DNA of 64,000 nt from Curtobacterium sp. MCPF17_052 (GCF_003234085.1 NZ_QKSD01000007.1:156776-220775), one strand, 5' to 3'. Counted from the first letter of the stretch, positions 32,353-43,263 are shown. Numbers and translations are program-made. Notes: generated by a model not told the origin, from the letters alone.

Positions 32353-34023
32353 GTGACTCCTGCCGAACTCTCCGAAGCGTACCTGTCGATCCTCACGGGC
32401 ATCGTCGAGCGACGAGGTGCTGCCGACACGGTGACGATCGAGGACTCGCACGTGGCTCTGGAGCGCCCGAAGAACCGGGCGCACGGCGACTGGGCGTCGA
32501 ACGCGGCGATGCAGCTCGCGAAGCGCCTGGGCACGAACCCGCGGGAGCTGGCCACGGAGATCGCCGGCGAGCTGACCGAGCTCGACGGTGTGGCGTCGGT
32601 GGACGTCGCGGGTCCGGGCTTCATCAACATCACGCTCGAGGCCGCCGCGGCGGGCGAGGTCGCGCGCACCGTCGTCGACCAGGGGGAGTCCTTCGGCCAC
32701 GGTGACCTGTACGACGGGGTGCGGATCGACCTGGAGTTCGTCTCGGCGAACCCGACCGGTCCGATCCACATGGGCGGGGTCCGCTGGGCCGCGGTCGGCG
32801 ACAGTCTGGCCCGCGTGTTCCAGGCGCAGGGCGGCCTGGTCACCCGCGAGTACTACTTCAACGACCACGGCAACCAGATCGACCGGTTCGCCCGGTCGCT
32901 GCTGGCGTCCGCGCTCGGCGAGCCGACGCCCGAGGACGGCTACGGCGGCGCCTACATCGCCGAGATCGCTGCCCGGGTGCTCGCGACGCTCGAGCCGGGG
33001 CTCGACGTGACGGACCTGCCGCGCGACGAGGCGCAGGAGCTGTTCCGGCGCGAGGGCGTCGAGTTCATGTTCACGGACATCAAGCGCTCCCTGCACGACT
33101 TCGGGGTGGACTTCGACGTCTACTTCCACGAGAACTCCCTGCACGAGTCGAAGGCCGTCGACCGCGCCATCGCCCGACTGCAGGAGCAGGGCCGGATGTA
33201 CGAGGCCGACGGCGCACTGTGGCTCCGCACGACGGACTTCGGCGACGACCGCGACCGTGTGGTCATCAAGTCGGACGGCGAGCCCGCGTACATCGCCGGT
33301 GACCTGGCGTACTACCTCGACAAGCGCGAGCGCGGCTTCGAGCGCAACCTGATCATGCTCGGCGCGGACCACCACGGCTACGTCGGTCGCATGATGGCGA
33401 TGTGCGCTGCGTTCGGGGACGAGCCGGGCAAGAACCTCGAGATCCTCATCGGTCAGCTGGTGAACCTGCTCAAGGACGGCCAGCCGCTCCGGATGTCGAA
33501 GCGCAACGGCACCGTCGTGACGATGGAGGACCTCGTCGACGCGGTGGGTGTCGACGCCGGTCGGTACGCCCTCGTCCGGTTCGCGAGCGACACCGCGATC
33601 GACATCGACCTCGACCTGCTCACCAAGCGGACGAACGACAACCCCGTCTTCTACGTGCAGTACGCCCACGCCCGCACGCAGTCCGTCGCGCGGAACGCCG
33701 CGGCGTCCGGTGTCGACCGGTCGGTCTTCGACGCGTCGCTGCTCACGCACGAGTCGGAGAGCTCGCTCCTCGGTGCCCTCGCCGAGTACCCGCGGGTGCT
33801 CCGTCAGGCCGCGGAGCTCCGCGAGCCGCACCGCATCGCGCGCTTCATCGAGCAGCTCGCCGGGCTGTACCACCGCTGGTACGACTCCTGCCGCGTCACC
33901 CCGCTGGGCGACGAGCCGGTGACCGACCTGCACCGCACCCGCCTGTGGCTGAACGACGCCACCGGGCAGGTCGTCCGCAACGGTCTCGGGCTGCTCGGCG
34001 TCAGCGCGCCCGACCGGATGTAG
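32353..34023 (+). CDS. argS: Arginyl-tRNA synthetase
   Basis: 556-aa class I aminoacyl-tRNA synthetase that charges tRNA-Arg. The N-terminal additional domain binds the tRNA; the HIGH-like motif is [11 protein letters not shown] (about 132-142), the KMSKS-like motif RMSKRNG (about 379-385), and the C-terminal helical anticodon-binding domain contains [12 protein letters not shown]. Length is normal. The GTG at 32353 is supported by a -10 hexamer 8 nt upstream. It is the first gene of the argS/lysA/thr block conserved in actinobacteria. A tRNA-Arg gene lies about 0.8 kb away, probably by chance. Confidence 0.97.
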   Translation: MTPAELSEAYLSILTGIVERRGAADTVTIEDSHVALERPKNRAHGDWASNAAMQLAKRLGTNPRELATEIAGELTELDGVASVDVAGPGFINITLEAAAAGEVARTVVDQGESFGHGDLYDGVRIDLEFVSANPTGPIHMGGVRWAAVGDSLARVFQAQGGLVTREYYFNDHGNQIDRFARSLLASALGEPTPEDGYGGAYIAEIAARVLATLEPGLDVTDLPRDEAQELFRREGVEFMFTDIKRSLHDFGVDFDVYFHENSLHESKAVDRAIARLQEQGRMYEADGALWLRTTDFGDDRDRVVIKSDGEPAYIAGDLAYYLDKRERGFERNLIMLGADHHGYVGRMMAMCAAFGDEPGKNLEILIGQLVNLLKDGQPLRMSKRNGTVVTMEDLVDAVGVDAGRYALVRFASDTAIDIDLDLLTKRTNDNPVFYVQYAHARTQSVARNAAASGVDRSVFDASLLTHESESSLLGALAEYPRVLRQAAELREPHRIARFIEQLAGLYHRWYDSCRVTPLGDEPVTDLHRTRLWLNDATGQVVRNGLGLLGVSAPDRM

Positions 34024-34025
34024 TC

Positions 34026-34796
34026 GTGTCGTCCGCAGCAGCGCCGGCAGCGGGCCGACGTCCGAAGCGCCGCGGCCGGACGGTCGCGATCGTGCTGGTC
34101 GTCGTCCTCGTGGTCCTCGCCGTGCTCGTCGTGGTGGCGGAGTTCGTGCTCCGCGGCGTGGTGGACCGGACGGTCGCGTCGCAGGTCGAGCAGTCGCTGC
34201 CGGACGGCACGACGGGAACGGTCGACGCACACGTGCCGGGGGTCGTCATCCCGCAGCTGCTCCGCGGCACCCTCGACGACGTCCGGATCACCTCGGACCG
34301 TCTCACGGTGGAGGGCATCCCGCTCGCCGCCGACGTCACGGCGCACGACCTGCCGGTGGACGGCAAGGGTGCGGTGCACGACGTCGACGGCACCGTCCGG
34401 CTCGCTTCCGGTGCGGTGAAGGACCTGGCGAAGTACTCGCCCCTCTTCGAGCGGGTCCGCCTGATCGACGGTGGGGTCGAGCTGCGGGGGAGTGCCTCGG
34501 TGCTCGGCTTCCGGATCGGCTACGCGGCGGACGGTTCGGTCACGGCGCAGTCCGACGGGCGCGGGGTGACGATCACGCCGAAGACGGTGCGGATCACGAA
34601 CTCCTCGCTGGGGCTCGACGTCGACGACATCCCCGGCGTCTCGGACGTCCCGGTGCCGGTGTGCACCGCGCAGTTCCTGCCGGAGCAGCTCCGGGTGCGC
34701 TCGCTCCGGGTCACATCGGTGGCGGCGACGGTCCGGATCACGGCCGACGAACTGCCCCTCAACGAGGCGGGCCTCCGCACCACCGGTCGCTGCTGA
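34026..34796 (+). CDS. DUF2993 (LmeA-like) membrane-anchored protein
   Basis: 256-aa protein with a basic N-terminus, one membrane segment (about 20-42, VAIVLVVVLVVLAVLVVVAEFVL) and an extracytoplasmic domain of repeated beta strands. VEGIPLAADVTAHDLPVDG and the VRITNSSLGLDVDDIPGV region fit the DUF2993/LmeA family, a lipid-binding fold involved in mannan maturation in mycobacteria. GTG 34026 lies 2 bp after the argS stop, so the two are co-transcribed. The family assignment is moderately sure; a role in envelope glycolipid handling is inferred. Confidence 0.78.
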   Translation: MSSAAAPAAGRRPKRRGRTVAIVLVVVLVVLAVLVVVAEFVLRGVVDRTVASQVEQSLPDGTTGTVDAHVPGVVIPQLLRGTLDDVRITSDRLTVEGIPLAADVTAHDLPVDGKGAVHDVDGTVRLASGAVKDLAKYSPLFERVRLIDGGVELRGSASVLGFRIGYAADGSVTAQSDGRGVTITPKTVRITNSSLGLDVDDIPGVSDVPVPVCTAQFLPEQLRVRSLRVTSVAATVRITADELPLNEAGLRTTGRC

Positions 34797-34870
34797 CCGG
34801 GCGCGTGGTGCCGGGTCCGACGGCCGTCCACAGGCGGCGTCACATGGCCGGGAGGGACGCCCCGGCCGGA

Positions 34871-34876
34871 TAGGAT
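34871..34876 (+). promoter_or_regulatory. -10 hexamer TAGGAT, leaderless promoter of lysA
   Basis: TAGGAT ends 8 nt before GTG 34885. The arrangement is identical to that of the Pls-like gene on the other strand at 31126-31131. Confidence 0.6.
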
Positions 34877-34884
34877 CGGGTCCC

Positions 34885-36306
34885 GTGAGCGAGAACCCCC
34901 TTGCGCCGCCGCGACTGCGGTACCCGGCGGACGCCTCCGAGCTGGTGGACCGGATCTGGCCCGCGTCCGCGACCCGTACCGACGAGGGCATGCTCGCGAT
35001 CGGTGGGGTCGCTGCTGACGCGCTGGTCGAGCGCTTCGGTTCTCCTCTCTACGTCGTCGACGAGCGTGACGTGCAGTCGCGTGCCGTCCGCGTGCGGGAC
35101 GCCTTCACCGACGCGTTCACCCGGATCGGGACGCGGGCGCACGTCTACTACGCGGCGAAGGCCTTCTGGACGACGCACGTCGCGCGCTGGATGGCCGACG
35201 CGGACCTCCGGCTCGACGTCTGCACGATGGGCGAACTCGCCGTCGGACTGGCCGCGGGCGTCGACCCGGCACGGATGGGCTTCCACGGCAACGACAAGTC
35301 GGACGCCGAGATCGAGCGCGCCGTCGCGGTCGGCCTCGGCACGATCGTGCTCGACAGCCACGAGGAGATCGGCCGCGTCGCCCGGATCGCCGCCGACGCC
35401 GGGGTGACGCAGCGGGTCCGCATCCGGATCAACAGCGGCGTGCACGCCTCGACACACGAGTTCCTCGCCACCGCGCGGGAGGACCAGAAGTTCGGCATCC
35501 CGCTGTCCGAGGCGGTGCAGGCGGCGACCGCCGTCCGGGCCGAGCCCTCGCTCGCCTTCGTCGGGCTGCACTCGCACATCGGATCGCAGATCTTCGACGA
35601 CAGCGGGTTCCGCGAGGCCGCTCGTCGGCTCATGGACGTGCACGCCACGCTCGTCGAGTCGGGTCCGGTGCCGGAGCTCAACCTCGGCGGTGGTTGGGGG
35701 ATCGACTACACCGAGGCCGACTCCGCCCTCGAACCCGAGGACGTCGCCGACGCCCTGGCCGCGATCATCGCGGACGAGTGCTCGTCCCGAGGCATCCCGG
35801 TGCCCGAGATCGCGGTGGAGCCCGGCCGGTACATCGTCGGCCCGCCCGGCGTCACGCTCTACCGCGTCGGCACGATCAAGCCCGTCACGGTCGACTCCGA
35901 GGACGGATCCGCCGCGACGCGCACCTACGTCTCGGTGGACGGCGGGATGAGCGACAACGTCCGGCCGGCGCTCTACGGAGCCGACTACACGGCGCGGCTC
36001 GCGCGGACCTCGGACGCCGACCCGGTGCTCACCCGGGTGGTGGGCAAGCACTGCGAGAGCGGTGACGTCGTCGTCCACGACGAGTACCTGCCCGGCGACG
36101 TGCACCGCGACGACCTGCTCGCCGTGGCCGCGACCGGTGCCTACTGCTGGAGCCTCGCGAGCAACTACAACCACGTCGGCCGTCCGCCGGTCGTCGCAGT
36201 CGCCGACGGGGCAGCCCGTATCCTCGTGCGGGGCGAGAGCGTCGACGACCTCCTCGCCCGCGACACGGGCGTCGTGCCGGTACCCGACACCGGTACGGAC
36301 GCCTGA
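34885..36306 (+). CDS. lysA: Diaminopimelate decarboxylase
   Basis: 473-aa PLP enzyme of the alanine-racemase-fold group; it makes L-lysine from meso-diaminopimelate, the last step of the lysine pathway. The PLP Lys lies in VYYAAKAFW (about residue 91), with LNLGGGWGIDY the glycine-rich phosphate site, VEPGRYIV and the active-site Cys region KHCESGDVV near the C-terminus. Length is normal. The GTG start is supported by the -10 8 nt upstream. It begins a run of aspartate-family genes (lysA, hom, thrC, thrB). Confidence 0.97.
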   Translation: MSENPLAPPRLRYPADASELVDRIWPASATRTDEGMLAIGGVAADALVERFGSPLYVVDERDVQSRAVRVRDAFTDAFTRIGTRAHVYYAAKAFWTTHVARWMADADLRLDVCTMGELAVGLAAGVDPARMGFHGNDKSDAEIERAVAVGLGTIVLDSHEEIGRVARIAADAGVTQRVRIRINSGVHASTHEFLATAREDQKFGIPLSEAVQAATAVRAEPSLAFVGLHSHIGSQIFDDSGFREAARRLMDVHATLVESGPVPELNLGGGWGIDYTEADSALEPEDVADALAAIIADECSSRGIPVPEIAVEPGRYIVGPPGVTLYRVGTIKPVTVDSEDGSAATRTYVSVDGGMSDNVRPALYGADYTARLARTSDADPVLTRVVGKHCESGDVVVHDEYLPGDVHRDDLLAVAATGAYCWSLASNYNHVGRPPVVAVADGAARILVRGESVDDLLARDTGVVPVPDTGTDA

Positions 36307-36334
36307 GAACCCGACCCGGAGAGACCCCCACCAG

Positions 36335-37642
36335 ATGATCGAATACCGCAACGTCCGCGTCGCACTGCTCGGAGCCGGCTCGGTCGGCTCCCAGGTCGCA
36401 CGACTCCTGCTCGAGCACGGACCGGAGCTCGCCACGCGTGCCGGCGCCGGCCTCGAACTCGTCGGGATCGCCGTGCGCGACGTCGACGCCCAGCGGGACG
36501 TCGACCTGCCGCGGGAGCTGTTCACGACGGACGCCGGTTCGCTCATCCTCGGCGCCGACATCGTCGTCGAGCTCATCGGCGGGATCGAGCCCGCCCGCAC
36601 GCTCGTGCTGCAGGCGCTGCAGTCCGGTGCGGACGTCGTCACCGGCAACAAGGCGCTGCTCGCCACCCATGGCCCGGAGCTCTTCGCCGCTGCCGAGCAG
36701 GTCGGCGCGCAGCTCTACTACGAGGCCGCCGTCGCCGGGGCGATCCCGATCATCCGACCGCTGCACGACTCGCTCGCGGGTGACCGCATCGAGCGCATCA
36801 TGGGCATCGTCAACGGCACGACGAACTTCATCCTCGACCTGATGGACCGCGAGGGCGCGACGTTCGAGGACGCCTTGGCCACCGCGACGGAACTCGGGTA
36901 CGCCGAGGCCGACCCGACCGCGGACATCGAGGGCTACGACGCCGCGCAGAAGGCCGCGATCCTGGCCTCGATCGCGTTCCACACCTCGGTCCCGCTCGCC
37001 GCCGTGCACCGCGAGGGCATCACCTCGGTCACGATCGAGCAGGTCCGCGCCGCCCGCAAGGCCGGCTACGTCGTGAAGATCCTCGCCACGTGCGAGCGCC
37101 TCACCGACGCCGACGGCCGCGAAGGCGTCAGCGCCCGTGTCTACCCGGCACTGGTGCCGGAGTCGCACCCGCTGGCGAGCGTCCACGGCGCGAAGAACGC
37201 GGTGTTCGTCGAGGCCGAGGCCGCCGGTGACCTCATGTTCTACGGTGCCGGAGCCGGCGGGGTCGAGACGGCCTCCGCGGTCCTCGGCGACCTGGTGTCC
37301 GCAGCGCGACGGCACGTCATCGGTGGTCCGGGCGTCGCCGAGTCGACGCGGTCGGCGCTGCCGGTGTTCCCGATCGGAACCGTCCGCACCCGCTACCAGA
37401 TCTCCCTGCACGTGTCGGACGCACCCGGTGTGCTCTCGACCGTCGCCGGGGTGCTCGCGGCCCACGGCGTCAGCGTCGAGACCGTCGAGCAGACCACCAC
37501 GGGCGCCACCGAGGGGACCGCGACGCTCGTCATCGGCACGCACCTGGCGCGCGAAGCCGACCTGGCCGACACCGTGGCCGCACTCCGCGGCGAGGACGTC
37601 GTCCTGGACGTGACCAGCGTCCTGCGGTTCGTCGGCGCCTGA
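36335..37642 (+). CDS. hom: Homoserine dehydrogenase
   Basis: 435-aa NAD(P)-dependent enzyme that reduces aspartate semialdehyde to homoserine, the branch point to threonine and methionine. The nucleotide motif is LLGAGSVGSQVA at the N-terminus; GNKALLATHG, YYEAAVAGAIPII and VNGTTNFIL are active-site landmarks. A C-terminal ACT domain (about 355-430, SLHVSDAPGVLSTVAGVL) suggests feedback control by threonine, as known in actinobacteria. ATG 36335 has a weak upstream ribosome site (CCGGAGAG). It is 28 bp after lysA. Confidence 0.97.
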   Translation: MIEYRNVRVALLGAGSVGSQVARLLLEHGPELATRAGAGLELVGIAVRDVDAQRDVDLPRELFTTDAGSLILGADIVVELIGGIEPARTLVLQALQSGADVVTGNKALLATHGPELFAAAEQVGAQLYYEAAVAGAIPIIRPLHDSLAGDRIERIMGIVNGTTNFILDLMDREGATFEDALATATELGYAEADPTADIEGYDAAQKAAILASIAFHTSVPLAAVHREGITSVTIEQVRAARKAGYVVKILATCERLTDADGREGVSARVYPALVPESHPLASVHGAKNAVFVEAEAAGDLMFYGAGAGGVETASAVLGDLVSAARRHVIGGPGVAESTRSALPVFPIGTVRTRYQISLHVSDAPGVLSTVAGVLAAHGVSVETVEQTTTGATEGTATLVIGTHLAREADLADTVAALRGEDVVLDVTSVLRFVGA

Positions 37643-37705
37643 CGCCGGCACGCGCCTCCCGACAGACCCATCCACACCGATCCACCGGACAGAGAGAGAA
37701 GCCTG

Positions 37706-38785
37706 ATGGCCCACCAGTGGCAGGGAGTCCTGCGCGAGTACGCCGACCGACTCGACGTGACCGACGCGACCCCGATCGTGACGCTCGGTGAGGGCGGGAC
37801 CCCGCTGATCCCGGCGCGTCGACTCTCCGAGCGCACCGGCGCGACCGTGTACGTGAAGTACGAGGGCATGAACCCGACCGGCTCCTTCAAGGACCGCGGC
37901 ATGACGATGGCGATCTCGAAGGCCGTCGAGCACGGCGCGAAGGCCGTCATCTGCGCCTCGACCGGCAACACCAGCGCCTCGGCCGCAGCGTACGCGACGC
38001 ACGCCGGGATCACCGCCGCCGTGCTCGTGCCCGAGGGCAAGATCGCGATGGGCAAGCTCAGCCAGGCGGTCGCCCACGACGCCCAACTGCTGCAGGTGCA
38101 GGGCAACTTCGACGACTGCCTGGACATCGCGCGCGACCTGTCCGCCAACTATCCGGTGCACCTGGTCAACTCGGTGAACAACGACCGCATCGAGGGGCAG
38201 AAGACCGCCGCCTTCGAGGTCGTCGACGTCCTCGGCGACGCGCCGGACTTCCACTTCCTGCCGGTCGGCAACGCCGGCAACTACACGGCGTACTCCCGCG
38301 GCTACCGCGAGGACGTGGCCTCGGGCCGCTCCACCAAGATGCCGCGCATGTTCGGCTTCCAGGCGGCGGGCTCGGCCCCGATCGTGCACGGCGAGGTCGT
38401 CCGACACCCGGAGACGATCGCCTCCGCCATCCGCATCGGCAACCCGGCGTCGTGGAAGTACGCGCTGGAGGCCCGTGACGAGACCGACGGCTACTTCGGC
38501 GCCATCTCGGACGAGGCGATCCTGGCGGCGCACCACCTGCTGTCGGCCGAGGTCGGCGTCTTCGTCGAGCCCGCTTCGGCCATCGGCGTGGCCGGGCTCC
38601 TCGAGCGCTCCGATGCAGGCGTCATCCCGAAGGGGGCGACGGTCGTCATCACGGTGACCGGTCACGGCCTCAAGGACCCGCAGTGGGCACTCCGCACCCA
38701 GGACGGTGGTGAGGTCGCGCCGACGAGCGTCCCCGTCGACACCGCGGCGATCGCCGACGTGCTCGGACTGGTCAGCGCGCGGTGA
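37706..38785 (+). CDS. thrC: Threonine synthase
   Basis: 359-aa PLP enzyme that converts O-phosphohomoserine to threonine. The PLP Lys is in GSFKDRGM (about residue 62), with [13 protein letters not shown] the phosphate-binding loop and [11 protein letters not shown] the Gly-rich loop. It is the short bacterial form. ATG 37706 follows an AGAGAGAA ribosome site. The 63-bp gap after hom contains one GCGCCTCCCG arm like those of the REP-like hairpins. Its stop overlaps the start of thrB. Confidence 0.97.
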   Translation: MAHQWQGVLREYADRLDVTDATPIVTLGEGGTPLIPARRLSERTGATVYVKYEGMNPTGSFKDRGMTMAISKAVEHGAKAVICASTGNTSASAAAYATHAGITAAVLVPEGKIAMGKLSQAVAHDAQLLQVQGNFDDCLDIARDLSANYPVHLVNSVNNDRIEGQKTAAFEVVDVLGDAPDFHFLPVGNAGNYTAYSRGYREDVASGRSTKMPRMFGFQAAGSAPIVHGEVVRHPETIASAIRIGNPASWKYALEARDETDGYFGAISDEAILAAHHLLSAEVGVFVEPASAIGVAGLLERSDAGVIPKGATVVITVTGHGLKDPQWALRTQDGGEVAPTSVPVDTAAIADVLGLVSAR

Positions 38786-39807
38786 ACGCCGACCGCTCGT
38801 CCGGACCGGGGGAGGGCATGACCGCCCACGATGCTGTACCGGCCGGACGGGCGGTGCGTGTGCGCGTCCCGGCGACGTCGGCGAACCTCGGACCCGGCTT
38901 CGACTCCCTCGGGCTCGCGCTCTCCCTCTACGACGAGGTCGTCGTCCGCGTCCGTCCGGAACCCGGCGCGACCGTCACCATCGACGGTGTCGGCGCGGGC
39001 GAGGTCCCGACGGACGACACGAACCTGGTCGTCCGGGCCGTCCGCCGAGGCCTCGAGCACGCCGGGGTCGCGCAGCCGGGGCTCGAGTTGCACGCCACGA
39101 ACGCCATCCCGCACGGACGCGGCATGGGGTCCTCGGCAGCGGCGATCGTCGCCGGGCTGATGGCGGCTCGTGGCCTGCTCGAGGGCATGGTCGACCTGGA
39201 CGCCGCGACCCTGCTCACCCTCGCGACCGAGATGGAGGGGCACCCAGACAACGTCGCCCCGGCCCTGTTCGGCGGCCTGACGATCGCGTGGATGACCCCG
39301 GACGGCCCGGCACACAAGCGGCTGCTCGTGCACCGCGGTGTCTCGCCGGTCGTGTTCGTGCCGACGTCGACGCTCTCGACGAAGCTCGCTCGCTCCCTGC
39401 AGCCGATGACGGTGCCGCACGAGGACGCGGCCTTCAACGTCTCCCGGTCGGCGCTGCTCGTCGCGGCACTCATCCAGAGCCCGGAACTGCTCCTCGCCGC
39501 GACCGAGGACCGGCTCCACCAGGCCTACCGGGCGAGTGCGATGCCGGAGACCGACGCCCTCATCGGCCTGCTCCGGCAGCACGGCCTGGCCGCCGTCGTC
39601 TCGGGTGCCGGACCGAGCCTCCTGGTCATGGGCAGTGATCCGGCACAGCGTCTCGACGCCGCGGAACTGGTCGAGCGACACGCCGAATCCACCTGGCGCC
39701 CGCTCATGCTGGCCGTCGATCTGGGTGGTGCTACAGTGAAAGCGCTCCCGACGCTCGAAGCCGATCTCGCGCAGGCCTCGACCATCCACGGTCGACCGCC
39801 AGCCTGA
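38782..39807 (+). CDS. thrB: Homoserine kinase
   Basis: 341-aa GHMP kinase that phosphorylates homoserine. Motif 1 is [18 protein letters not shown] and the ATP loop is [17 protein letters not shown] (about 111-127); motif 3 is [14 protein letters not shown] 38782 overlaps the thrC stop (GTGA). An ATG at 38818 is preceded by GGGGGAGGG, but at only 2 nt spacing, and would give a 329-aa protein closer to the usual homoserine-kinase start; both are possible. It is the last gene of the lysine/threonine block before rho. Confidence 0.96.
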   Translation: MNADRSSGPGEGMTAHDAVPAGRAVRVRVPATSANLGPGFDSLGLALSLYDEVVVRVRPEPGATVTIDGVGAGEVPTDDTNLVVRAVRRGLEHAGVAQPGLELHATNAIPHGRGMGSSAAAIVAGLMAARGLLEGMVDLDAATLLTLATEMEGHPDNVAPALFGGLTIAWMTPDGPAHKRLLVHRGVSPVVFVPTSTLSTKLARSLQPMTVPHEDAAFNVSRSALLVAALIQSPELLLAATEDRLHQAYRASAMPETDALIGLLRQHGLAAVVSGAGPSLLVMGSDPAQRLDAAELVERHAESTWRPLMLAVDLGGATVKALPTLEADLAQASTIHGRPPA

Positions 39808-39829
39808 TCCGGTGCGTGGGGCACTCTCT

Positions 39830-39861
39830 CCAGATCACCGTTCTTGGCCAGATCACCGTTC
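39830..39861 (+). repeat. 14-bp direct repeat in the rho leader
   Basis: CCAGATCACCGTTC occurs at 39830-39843 and again at 39848-39861, an 18-bp period. It lies in the 145-bp gap between thrB and rho, directly before the hairpin at 39867. It could bind a regulator or mark a duplicated leader segment. Confidence 0.6.
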
Positions 39862-39866
39862 CCGGT

Positions 39867-39884
39867 CCGTCGTCTGAACGACGG
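39867..39884 (+). other. Stem-loop in the rho leader
   Basis: CCGTCGT-CTGA-ACGACGG is a perfect 7-bp stem with a 4-nt loop, 68 nt before the rho start. There is no U-tract, so it is not a standard terminator. Rho genes are often self-regulated through leader RNA; a role here is a guess. Confidence 0.5.
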
Positions 39885-39952
39885 CCGTTGCACGCTGCCA
39901 CGGGTCCGGTGGAAACTCTCCGCGTTCTGCGGTCGGAAGGAACAACAGCATC

Positions 39953-42172
39953 GTGACCGACGTCACCACCTCCACCTCGGTGGAGATCCCCACTGACCTG
40001 CGCACGCTCCGTCTCCCGGAGCTCCAGCGCATCGCCTCGTCCCTCGGCATCACCGGGCTCTCGAAGCTCCGCAAGGGCGACCTGATCGCATCGATCGAGG
40101 ACAAGCGACCGGCCGAGGCGTCCGCCTCGGAGACGCCGGTCCTCGACGGTGCCGGCACCGGCACCCCGGCTGCCGAGGTCGCAGCGGCCGAGGCGCCCGC
40201 CACGCAGGTCGACACCGCGCAGGCTCCGGCCGCGCAGACCACCGAGGCCCCCGCCGAGTCCGCACCGCGCGGCCGTCGCAGCCGCCGCGTCACCTCGGGA
40301 GGCACGGTCACCGCCGAGCCGACCGCTGCGGTCTCGCACACCAACGCCGGGCACACCGGCACCGAGGACCTCCTCGCCGGTCTCGACCAGGTCCGTGCCG
40401 AGAAGGACGCCCAGGAAGCCGCCCAGAGTGGCCAGCGTCGTGGTCGTGGCCGTGACCGTCAGGCGCAGCAGGCCGACACCCAGGAGTCGCGCGGTGCCAC
40501 CGCCGAGACCCAGGTCCCGGTCGCGGACGCCGTCGAGCAGGGCGACCAGGACGCCGTCCAGGACGACGCCCGTCAGGACGAGGGCCAGCAGAACGACCAG
40601 GCCGACCAGGCCGACCCGACCGAGGGCGGCGCCCGTCGTGGCCGACGCAGCCGTGGCCGCGGTCGTGGCCGCGGGCAGAACGCCGACCAGGCCGACCAGG
40701 GCGAGCAGAAGCCCGCTCAGCAGCAGGCCGAGCCCGAGCAGAAGCCGGCCCAGCAGCAGAACGGCAAGCAGCAGAACGGCCAGCAGAAGCAGCAGGACCA
40801 GCGCGACGCGCAGCGCGACCAGAAGCAGCAGGACCAGAGGCAGCCGGAACAGCAGCGCGGCGAGCAGCAGCGTGGCGACCAGCAGCGTGGCGAGCAGCAG
40901 CGCGCCGCCGAGCAGGAAGCCGAGAACGGGCGCGCCCGCCGGCAGCGTGACCGCAAGCGCGGTCGTGGCGGCCAGAACGACGAGTTCGAGCCCGAGGTCA
41001 CCGAGGACGACGTCCTCATCCCGATCGCCGGCATCCTCGACGTGCTCGACAACTACGCCTTCGTCCGCACCACGGGCTACCTGCCGGGGCCGGAGGACGT
41101 CTACGTCTCCCTCGGCCAGGTGAAGAAGTACCACCTGCGCAAGGGTGACGCCGTCGTGGGCGCGATCAAGCAGCCGCGTGACAACGAGCAGCAGAGCCGT
41201 CAGAAGTACAACGCACTGGTCAAGATCGACACGATCAACGGTCAGACCGCCGACGAGGCCGCCGTCCGAGTCGACTTCCAGGACCTCACCCCGCTGTACC
41301 CGAACGAGCGTCTGCGCCTCGAGACCGAGCCGGCGAAGCTGTCGACGCGGATCATCGACCTCGTGTCGCCGATCGGCAAGGGCCAGCGCGGCCTGATCGT
41401 CTCCCCGCCGAAGGCCGGCAAGACCGTCGTCCTGCAGGCGATCGCGAACGCCGTCTCGAAGAACAACCCGGAGGCGCACCTGATGGTCGTCCTGGTGGAC
41501 GAGCGTCCCGAAGAGGTCACCGACATGCAGCGCACGGTGAAGGGCGAGGTCATCGCCTCGACCTTCGATCGCCCCGCCGAGGACCACACCACGGTCGCCG
41601 AGCTCGCCATCGAGCGTGCCAAGCGCCTGGTGGAGCTCGGCCACGACGTCGTCGTGCTGCTCGACTCCATCACCCGTCTGGGCCGCGCGTACAACCTCGC
41701 CACCCCGCCGTCGGGCCGCGTGCTCTCCGGCGGCGTGGACTCGGCTGCGCTCTACCCCGTCAAGCGCTTCTTCGGCGCCGCCCGCAACATCGAGAACGGC
41801 GGCTCGCTGACCATCCTCGCCACCGCCCTCGTCGAGACCGGGTCGAAGATGGACGAGGTGATCTTCGAGGAGTTCAAGGGCACCGGCAACATGGAGCTCC
41901 GCCTCAACCGTCACCTGGCCGACAAGCGGATCTTCCCCGCCGTCGACATCAACGCCTCCGGGACCCGTCGGGAGGAGCAGCTGCTCTCCGCCGACGAGGT
42001 CGCGATCACGTGGCGCCTGCGTCGTGCCCTCGCCGGGCTCGACCCGCAGCAGGCGCTCGACGTGGTGCTGCGGAACCTCCGGGAGACGCAGTCGAACGTT
42101 GAGTTCCTGGTCCAGATCCAGAAGTCGGTGCCGGCGACCAGCGGTCACCACGGCAACGGCCACCAGGAGTAA
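39953..42172 (+). CDS. rho: Transcription termination factor Rho with long low-complexity insert
   Basis: 739-aa hexameric RNA helicase (the E. coli protein is 419 aa). Residues 1-50 are the N-terminal helical domain ([15 protein letters not shown]), then about 295 residues of low-complexity insert: Ala/Thr/Glu-rich first, then Arg-Gly clusters ([15 protein letters not shown]) and a Gln/Asp/Arg-rich part with tandem [10 protein letters not shown] units. The RNA-binding domain ([13 protein letters not shown]) and ATPase core follow, with P-loop [10 protein letters not shown] (about 485), [13 protein letters not shown] and the R-loop. Inserts occur in actinobacterial Rho and bind RNA or drive condensation. 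GTG 39953 follows a GGAAGGAA site. Confidence 0.97.
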   Translation: MTDVTTSTSVEIPTDLRTLRLPELQRIASSLGITGLSKLRKGDLIASIEDKRPAEASASETPVLDGAGTGTPAAEVAAAEAPATQVDTAQAPAAQTTEAPAESAPRGRRSRRVTSGGTVTAEPTAAVSHTNAGHTGTEDLLAGLDQVRAEKDAQEAAQSGQRRGRGRDRQAQQADTQESRGATAETQVPVADAVEQGDQDAVQDDARQDEGQQNDQADQADPTEGGARRGRRSRGRGRGRGQNADQADQGEQKPAQQQAEPEQKPAQQQNGKQQNGQQKQQDQRDAQRDQKQQDQRQPEQQRGEQQRGDQQRGEQQRAAEQEAENGRARRQRDRKRGRGGQNDEFEPEVTEDDVLIPIAGILDVLDNYAFVRTTGYLPGPEDVYVSLGQVKKYHLRKGDAVVGAIKQPRDNEQQSRQKYNALVKIDTINGQTADEAAVRVDFQDLTPLYPNERLRLETEPAKLSTRIIDLVSPIGKGQRGLIVSPPKAGKTVVLQAIANAVSKNNPEAHLMVVLVDERPEEVTDMQRTVKGEVIASTFDRPAEDHTTVAELAIERAKRLVELGHDVVVLLDSITRLGRAYNLATPPSGRVLSGGVDSAALYPVKRFFGAARNIENGGSLTILATALVETGSKMDEVIFEEFKGTGNMELRLNRHLADKRIFPAVDINASGTRREEQLLSADEVAITWRLRRALAGLDPQQALDVVLRNLRETQSNVEFLVQIQKSVPATSGHHGNGHQE

Positions 42173-42175
42173 CGC

Positions 42176-43258
42176 GTGTTCGAGTCGGTGGCAGGGCTGC
42201 TGGCGGAACACGAGGAACTGACGCAGCAGCTGTCGGACCCCGCGCTCCACGCCGACCCGGCCCGTGCGAAGAAGGTCAACCGGCGCTACGCCGAACTCAG
42301 CCAGATCAAGGCCGCGTACGAAGCCTGGCAGGCGGCGGGGGACGACCTCGCCGCCGCCCGGGAACTCGCGCGTGAGGACGAGGCGTTCGCGGAAGAGGTC
42401 CCCGGGCTCGAGGGGCAGCTGGCCGAACGCCAGGAGCGCCTCCGCCGACTCCTCATCCCGCGCGACCCGGACGACGGCCGCGACGTGATCATGGAGATCA
42501 AGGGCGGCGAGGGCGGCGAGGAATCGGCGCTGTTCGCGGCCGACCTGCTCCGGATGTACTCGCACTACGCCGAGGGCAAGGGCTGGAAGGTCGAGCTCCT
42601 CGAGCGCACCGAGTCCGACCTCGGCGGGTACAAGGACGTCCAGGTCGCGATCAAGTCGAACACGACGGACCCGTCCCAGGGCGTGTGGGCGCACCTGAAG
42701 TACGAGGGCGGGGTGCACCGTGTGCAGCGGGTGCCGCAGACCGAGTCGCAGGGTCGTATCCACACCTCGACCACCGGGGTGCTCGTCTTCCCCGAGGTCG
42801 ACGAGCCCGAAGAGGTCGAGATCAACCAGAACGACCTGAAGATCGACGTGTACCGGTCGTCGGGTCCGGGTGGGCAGTCCGTCAACACGACGGACTCCGC
42901 GGTGCGCATCACGCACCTCCCGACGGGCATCACGGTCGCGATGCAGAACGAGAAGTCGCAGCTGCAGAACCGAGAGGCGGGGATGCGCGTCCTGCGTGCC
43001 CGGATCCTCGCTCGTCAGCAGGAGGAGCTCGACGCCCTGGCGTCGGACGCGCGCAAGTCGCAGATCCGCGGGATGGACCGTTCGGAGCGCATCCGGACGT
43101 ACAACTTCCCGGAGAACCGGATCGCGGACCACCGCACCGGCTACAAGGCGTACGACCTCGACCGTGTCATGAACGGTGCGCTCGAGCCGGTCATCCAGTC
43201 CGCCATCTCAGCGGACGAAGAGGCTCGACTGGCCGCCATCGGCGACCAGGACGCCTGA
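42176..43258 (+). CDS. prfA: Peptide chain release factor 1
   Basis: 360-aa class I release factor, recognising UAA and UAG. GGQ lies in [16 protein letters not shown] (about 230-245) and acts in the peptidyl-transferase centre; the stop-codon recognition region is near the [25 protein letters not shown] stretch, with the PxT-type motif. GTG 42176 lies 3 bp after the rho stop, so it is translated from the rho message. The gene for ribosomal protein L31 (rpmE), found between rho and prfA in mycobacteria, is missing at this site. Confidence 0.97.
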   Translation: MFESVAGLLAEHEELTQQLSDPALHADPARAKKVNRRYAELSQIKAAYEAWQAAGDDLAAARELAREDEAFAEEVPGLEGQLAERQERLRRLLIPRDPDDGRDVIMEIKGGEGGEESALFAADLLRMYSHYAEGKGWKVELLERTESDLGGYKDVQVAIKSNTTDPSQGVWAHLKYEGGVHRVQRVPQTESQGRIHTSTTGVLVFPEVDEPEEVEINQNDLKIDVYRSSGPGGQSVNTTDSAVRITHLPTGITVAMQNEKSQLQNREAGMRVLRARILARQQEELDALASDARKSQIRGMDRSERIRTYNFPENRIADHRTGYKAYDLDRVMNGALEPVIQSAISADEEARLAAIGDQDA

Positions 43259-43263
43259 GCGGC

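Noticed and set aside
39731..43132. 1133-aa minus-strand frame opposite rho and prfA
   Set aside because: It is a mirror of two certain genes, caused by G/C third positions; it has low-complexity Leu/Val/Arg content and no family match.
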